29,240 nt of DNA. Source: a virus. The notes under the pieces were generated by a model. The model did not search any database and had not been told where the DNA came from. It saw nothing but the letters and a program-made list of their open reading frames with translations. Position numbers and translations under genes: made by a program. Below are positions 26,037 to 29,240 of the stretch, in pieces (positions within the stretch are counted from its first letter, which is position 1; the number at the start of each line of letters is the position of its first letter). The stretch lies in the IMG/VR virus record IMGVR_UViG_3300021079_000026, positions 1-29,240 of that record. The stretch is one strand, 5' to 3'.

Positions 26037-27038
26037 TTAATTTTTGTTTGTATTTCTTTTTTCTTTTCTAATTAATTTCATAAATGGTGTGAGGAAATTT
26101 ACCCAAGCTTCATCATTCTTGGGAAGATACTTAAAGAGACCATCTTCCATCATCATTCTCATTAAGTTCTTGTAACCCCTATCTGTGGGGTCAATGGTAT
26201 CATTATAAACTTCTTCTACAAATTGTTTGGATTCTTCGGTTAATAATGGAATAGTTAAATCAACTATTTTTTTGTTTGTAATATAAAACTCTTCTCCAAG
26301 TATACCGCTTTTTGTTTTACCAGTCAAAATATTTGATAAACTTTTAATAGGTTTTTTTTGCGGGATATTTCGTGCATTATCCAGTATTTCCTCAATAGTG
26401 CAGGATTTAGACTGCATTTCAGGAAATAACTTTACTAAAGTTTTTTCTCCCAATCCCTGAATACCATCAATATTATCTGACTTATCACCAACAAAGATTT
26501 TACATACCGCAACATTATAGTGCGGTATCTCAATCTTGTTTAACATAATCATATCACCATTCTTATAATATTGTTTAGATACTGGTGAATAAATTGTTAC
26601 TGTTTCTGATATTAATTGGGTGAGGTCTTTATCACCTGAGAAGATGATAATCTGTTCGTCTTTTGCAATCTGACAATAGTATGCTATTAGGTCATCAGCT
26701 TCGTTGTTATCAATCTCAACTTGTCTAATGAATACTTCTTCCAAATATTCCTTAACTCTACCTCTTTGAGTAAGGTATGATTCATAAATTTCATCAGTAC
26801 TTGTTTGAGTTCTATTTGCCTTGTATTGGGGATATAATAATTTTCGTGCGGATGAGTTAGATTCTCCATCCCACATCACAATCACTTTGTCGTGATTATG
26901 TTCTTCCAAGAATTTACGAAGTATATTGATGAAGTGATACACTCCACCAATATGATTACCATCGTAAAAAAGTTCTTTGGCTCCGTGAAAGCCTATTTTA
27001 AAAAGATTGTTACCGTCTACTAAAAGTGTTTTGGTCAC
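26037..27038 (-). CDS. rnh: 5'-3' exonuclease / RNase H of FEN family (333 aa)
   Basis: Removes RNA primers and 5' flaps on the lagging strand. The family motifs are intact: LLVDGNNLFK (about 5-14), VIVMWDGESNSSARKLLYPQ and YKANR in the arch region, NNEADDLIAYY (about 110-120), IIFSGDKDLTQL (about 131-142), and FVGDKSDNIDGIQGLGEKT (about 182-200), which supplies the helix-hairpin-helix. The acidic residues that bind two metal ions are all present. Length is near T4 RNase H (305 aa). The start is GTG at 27038, preceded by an A-rich stretch and no Shine-Dalgarno sequence. It lies between UvsX and the 150-aa gene. Confidence 0.93.
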   Translation of the reverse strand: MTKTLLVDGNNLFKIGFHGAKELFYDGNHIGGVYHFINILRKFLEEHNHDKVIVMWDGESNSSARKLLYPQYKANRTQTSTDEIYESYLTQRGRVKEYLEEVFIRQVEIDNNEADDLIAYYCQIAKDEQIIIFSGDKDLTQLISETVTIYSPVSKQYYKNGDMIMLNKIEIPHYNVAVCKIFVGDKSDNIDGIQGLGEKTLVKLFPEMQSKSCTIEEILDNARNIPQKKPIKSLSNILTGKTKSGILGEEFYITNKKIVDLTIPLLTEESKQFVEEVYNDTIDPTDRGYKNLMRMMMEDGLFKYLPKNDEAWVNFLTPFMKLIRKEKRNTNKN

Positions 27039-27070
27039 TTTATTTATTTAATCTGTAAGTAAAATTGTGT

Positions 27071-28063
27071 CTATTCTGTAATGTCATCACCTGATTCTTC
27101 TAATACAATTTCACCTGTACCAGAAAGAATTCCATTCCAATATTGGGAATACTCTTTCTTATAAATTTCCAACGCCTCTTTGGTATCATCAATATACCCT
27201 TGAGGAACTGCGATTAATTTACCATCATTATATCCCAAACCATTTACGTGGTTCTTCAAAATTGAAATCTTAGTTCTGATTGCATATCTTACAGTTCTTC
27301 CTCCTTTGGTTGCTGTGATGTGGTTAATACCAGCACTTGCTTGGTTACCAAAAAGGAATACTAATGAAGATGCTAACCATAGTGCTTCTCCACCTTTTGC
27401 TTTGATTGTTGGTTGTCCGAATGGATTGTCTGGAAGAGCAACCCATGGTTGATTAACAACAACTAAAGTATTGTAATAAGCGTAATCTTCTTTCTTTGAT
27501 TTAGAAATTCTTGAGTGAACTCCCATACCAATTTTATCGGCAAGTGTCGCAGCGTTATGTTGCTTTCCACCTTTACCATCAAATGTCATCTTACAAGGAA
27601 TTGAACCTACAGAATCCCAAAGGAATAAAATAGATTGTTGTATGTCTCCTTTCTCTTGGGCATCCAATACTTCATTGATGAAGACGGTAACTTGTTCAAT
27701 ATAATCAAACCCATCATTAAAGATGAAGTCACCATCCCACTCGCCGTCTGAGTTCTTTTTGGCATCCAATCCTAATTCAACAGCATGTTCCCAACTCCAT
27801 TTCTTTTCAGTAATGATAAAGACAGGTAAATGACCTTTCTTTTGAGCATCTGCGGCAGCCAAAATCATAGCGGTTGTTTTAGAACTATTACTATGTCCCA
27901 AAAACATATTAATACCTCCCATAACAGGACCTGGCAATCCACTTGCACTTAAGAACGCCTCACCACAATTGTAGTAGTTCGTTTCTTTATATTTTGTTTT
28001 AGTTGAGAACTTATCTTTAAATCCTCCAACACCTTCTTTTTTCTTAATTCCCGCCATCTTCAA
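27071..28063 (-). CDS. uvsX: UvsX/RecA-type recombinase (330 aa)
   Basis: Forms filaments on ssDNA and drives strand exchange for recombination-dependent replication. Its nucleotide site is GHSNSSKTTAM (about 54-64), a Walker A in which the usual Gly before Lys is Ser; T4 UvsX is likewise atypical there (Phe-Lys). The Walker B strand is SILFLWDSVGSIPCK (about 142-156). VNQPW, KAKGGEALWLASSLVFLFG and the preceding KGG turn mark the RecA core. The C-terminus is acidic (EESGDDITE). The first ATG at 28063 overlaps the upstream gene by 20 nt; a second ATG two codons on is an equally good start. UvsY is not seen here. Confidence 0.92.
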   Translation of the reverse strand: MKMAGIKKKEGVGGFKDKFSTKTKYKETNYYNCGEAFLSASGLPGPVMGGINMFLGHSNSSKTTAMILAAADAQKKGHLPVFIITEKKWSWEHAVELGLDAKKNSDGEWDGDFIFNDGFDYIEQVTVFINEVLDAQEKGDIQQSILFLWDSVGSIPCKMTFDGKGGKQHNAATLADKIGMGVHSRISKSKKEDYAYYNTLVVVNQPWVALPDNPFGQPTIKAKGGEALWLASSLVFLFGNQASAGINHITATKGGRTVRYAIRTKISILKNHVNGLGYNDGKLIAVPQGYIDDTKEALEIYKKEYSQYWNGILSGTGEIVLEESGDDITE

Positions 28064-28340
28064 TTTTTTTAATATTTGGTAACTTATTTATTTTGTTTGG
28101 TCTATAAAACATACTATCTTCTTCATATAAGGTACCAATTTCTTCTTCATGAAAAGTTATCAATTTAAGACCTAATTCACCATCCTCACTCTCTTCCTTT
28201 AACATACCAAATAAAACCGTATCACCAATTTGTTTGGCTCTACCTGAATGATACCCCTTATCTTTTAACTGACTTAATATTTCATAAGACAATGTTTTAT
28301 TATCTCTTGATTGTAATTCAATCTCTTCTTTAAATGTCAT
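28044..28340 (-). CDS. Small unknown protein between gp32 and uvsX (98 aa)
   Basis: ATG at 28340, first gene after the gp32 terminator; its end overlaps uvsX by 20 nt. The sequence is charged and Glu/Lys-rich (MTFKEEIELQSRDNK, LSQLKDKGYHSGRAKQIGDT, MLKEESEDGELGLKL), with a predicted helical start and short strands after it. No cysteine motif, membrane segment or known family is recognised. Its place beside uvsX suggests a recombination or replication accessory, but it does not resemble UvsY to my eye. Function unknown. Confidence 0.75.
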   Translation of the reverse strand: MTFKEEIELQSRDNKTLSYEILSQLKDKGYHSGRAKQIGDTVLFGMLKEESEDGELGLKLITFHEEEIGTLYEEDSMFYRPNKINKLPNIKKIEDGGN

Positions 28341-28350
28341 ATTAATTTAA

Positions 28351-28378
28351 TAAAAAGGGTGGAGTATTAACTCCACCC
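28351..28378 (-). terminator. Intrinsic terminator after gp32
   Basis: Perfect 9-bp stem (gggtggagt at 28357-28365, actccaccc at 28370-28378) with a 4-nt loop (atta), followed on the minus strand by TTTTTATT. It begins 8 nt after the gp32 stop. This is the strongest terminator-like element in the window. T4 gene 32 also has a strong terminator behind it, which fits separate high expression of the binding protein. Confidence 0.92.
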
Positions 28379-28386
28379 AATATAAT

Positions 28387-29240
28387 TTAGAATGGTAAAT
28401 CTGTGTCAATTTCAGCATCTTCTTGTGAGTCAACAACTTTTGCAGGAGATGATTTCTTACCTCCACCAAAAGTATCCGAAGAAACAGTTGAGTCTCCATA
28501 AGCATATCCACCTTTTTCAGTGTCCCATTTTGGAGTTTCTCCACGAGCAATTGCTTCAAGATATTCAACAGGTTTTTTAGAATATACATCTAACCAAGTT
28601 AATTCGTCATTAACCCAAGCTTTTGATTGATCATCTTCAACATGAAGAGGTGTTGGGTCATCATGCATAATAGTTGATACCGCAGTATACTCTTTACCAT
28701 TTGGAGCCTTTGATTTGTTTAACTCAATGATAAGGTCACGTCCTTTTTCAGCGTCAGTAATATCACCTTTGTTTCTCCAAATTGGAATAATTTTATCCAA
28801 GATACCATCATTCTTATAGTTGTGCTTAAATCTCCAAAACTTTGGACCATCTTCTTCGTGGTCTCTGTCAATAACCTTAACGATGTAGAACTTACGCGAC
28901 TTATATTGTTTCGCCAATTCTTTATCAGAATCTTTACCCGTAGACATCAACTCTTCATAAACCTCATTCAAAGGTGAACGTTCGTTGTCATTTTTTGCTG
29001 GGTCATAAAACTTTTGCCATTGTCCACCAACTTGAATTTCGTGGTACCAAGCTTCTTTAAATGGTGAAGAACCATCTGTTGTTGGAAGAATTCTTACTCT
29101 TCTTTGTCCTGACTTCTCTTTATCACTAAGGATTAAAGCGAAATACTTTTTCATTCTTTCGTCTTGCGACATTTTGAACTGCGGGCCTGCCCCTTGTTGT
29201 TTTGTTTTTTCATACTGTGCCAATACGGCGTCTAATACAT
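28387..29240 (-). CDS. 32: ssDNA-binding protein, T4 gp32-like (N-terminus beyond window)
   Basis: Coats single-stranded DNA at the fork and recruits replication and recombination partners. The frame stays open to the window edge (VLDAVLAQYEKTKQQG), so a TTG at 29223 is not the true start. At least 284 residues are present (T4: 301). Supporting segments are the core RRVRILPTTDGSSPFKEAWY, EIQVGGQWQKFYDP, SRKFYIVKVIDRDHEEDGP with KFWRFKHNYKNDG, and an acidic C-terminal tail ending DAEIDTDLPF, a typical SSB partner-binding tip. The zinc-finger cysteines of T4 gp32 are absent: no cysteine occurs in the visible sequence. Identification rests on these segments plus the position before uvsX, rnh and the helicase. 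Confidence 0.88.
   Translation of the reverse strand, partial: VLDAVLAQYEKTKQQGAGPQFKMSQDERMKKYFALILSDKEKSGQRRVRILPTTDGSSPFKEAWYHEIQVGGQWQKFYDPAKNDNERSPLNEVYEELMSTGKDSDKELAKQYKSRKFYIVKVIDRDHEEDGPKFWRFKHNYKNDGILDKIIPIWRNKGDITDAEKGRDLIIELNKSKAPNGKEYTAVSTIMHDDPTPLHVEDDQSKAWVNDELTWLDVYSKKPVEYLEAIARGETPKWDTEKGGYAYGDSTVSSDTFGGGKKSSPAKVVDSQEDAEIDTDLPF

Noticed and set aside
29221-29223. TTG as the start of gp32
   Set aside because: The frame remains open to the window edge with a plausible gp32-like N-terminal sequence, so the gene is cut by the window.
1-29240. Stop-codon recoding as in some Bacteroidota phages
   Set aside because: TAA, TAG and TGA all end genes at sensible positions, and no gene needs read-through.

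Overview
The window is 29.2 kb of AT-rich DNA in which every credible gene lies on the minus strand, packed tightly with many 1-20 nt overlaps. It looks like part of a T4-like (myovirus-type) tailed phage genome whose host is probably a member of the Bacteroidota. The T4 link comes from a gp32-type ssDNA-binding protein, a UvsX/RecA recombinase, an RNase H/FEN-type 5' nuclease, a gp41/DnaB-type helicase, gp25 and a gp6/baseplate-J protein. The Bacteroidota link is an inference. It rests on a protein with about seven SprB-like repeats, a small CCGxGCxHCPY protein of a type common in that phylum, the near absence of Shine-Dalgarno sequences, and low GC. TAA, TAG and TGA all act as stops, so there is no sign of stop-codon recoding.

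Read in the direction of transcription (from position 29240 to 1), the layout is as follows. (1) Replication and recombination, 29240-24162: gp32 (5' end outside the window) with a strong terminator behind it, a small unknown protein, UvsX, 5' nuclease, an unknown 150-aa protein, and the replicative helicase. (2) Nucleotide metabolism and a homing insertion, 24068-20964: an adenosylcobalamin-dependent (class II) ribonucleotide reductase, a free-standing HNH endonuclease behind a perfect 11-bp hairpin, a 21-codon ORF, and a 56-aa cysteine-cluster protein. (3) Baseplate, 20943-about 6342: gp25, gp6, a 1571-aa protein with an internal hydrophobic hairpin, and a chain of structural proteins, one with a PKD-like domain and one with a gpI-like motif. 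(4) Probable host-interaction proteins, 6342-1: the SprB-repeat protein, a 128-aa Cys-rich protein, a 768-aa protein with a Thr-Pro repeat stalk of about 380 residues, and a protein with a collagen-like Gly-X-Ser stalk that runs off the window.

The replication genes form a T4-type recombination-dependent replisome, and the reductase supplies deoxynucleotides. The baseplate genes run from the conserved gp25/gp6 wedge core outward to proteins increasingly specific to this lineage, ending with repeat-built extended proteins suited to fibres or adhesins. The assignments of gp25, gp6, helicase, nuclease, UvsX, reductase and HNH are firm. The structural genes between 18538 and 6342 are recognised only by context and a few motifs. 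No tRNA, CRISPR array, insertion sequence or gene-free stretch longer than 300 bases was seen.
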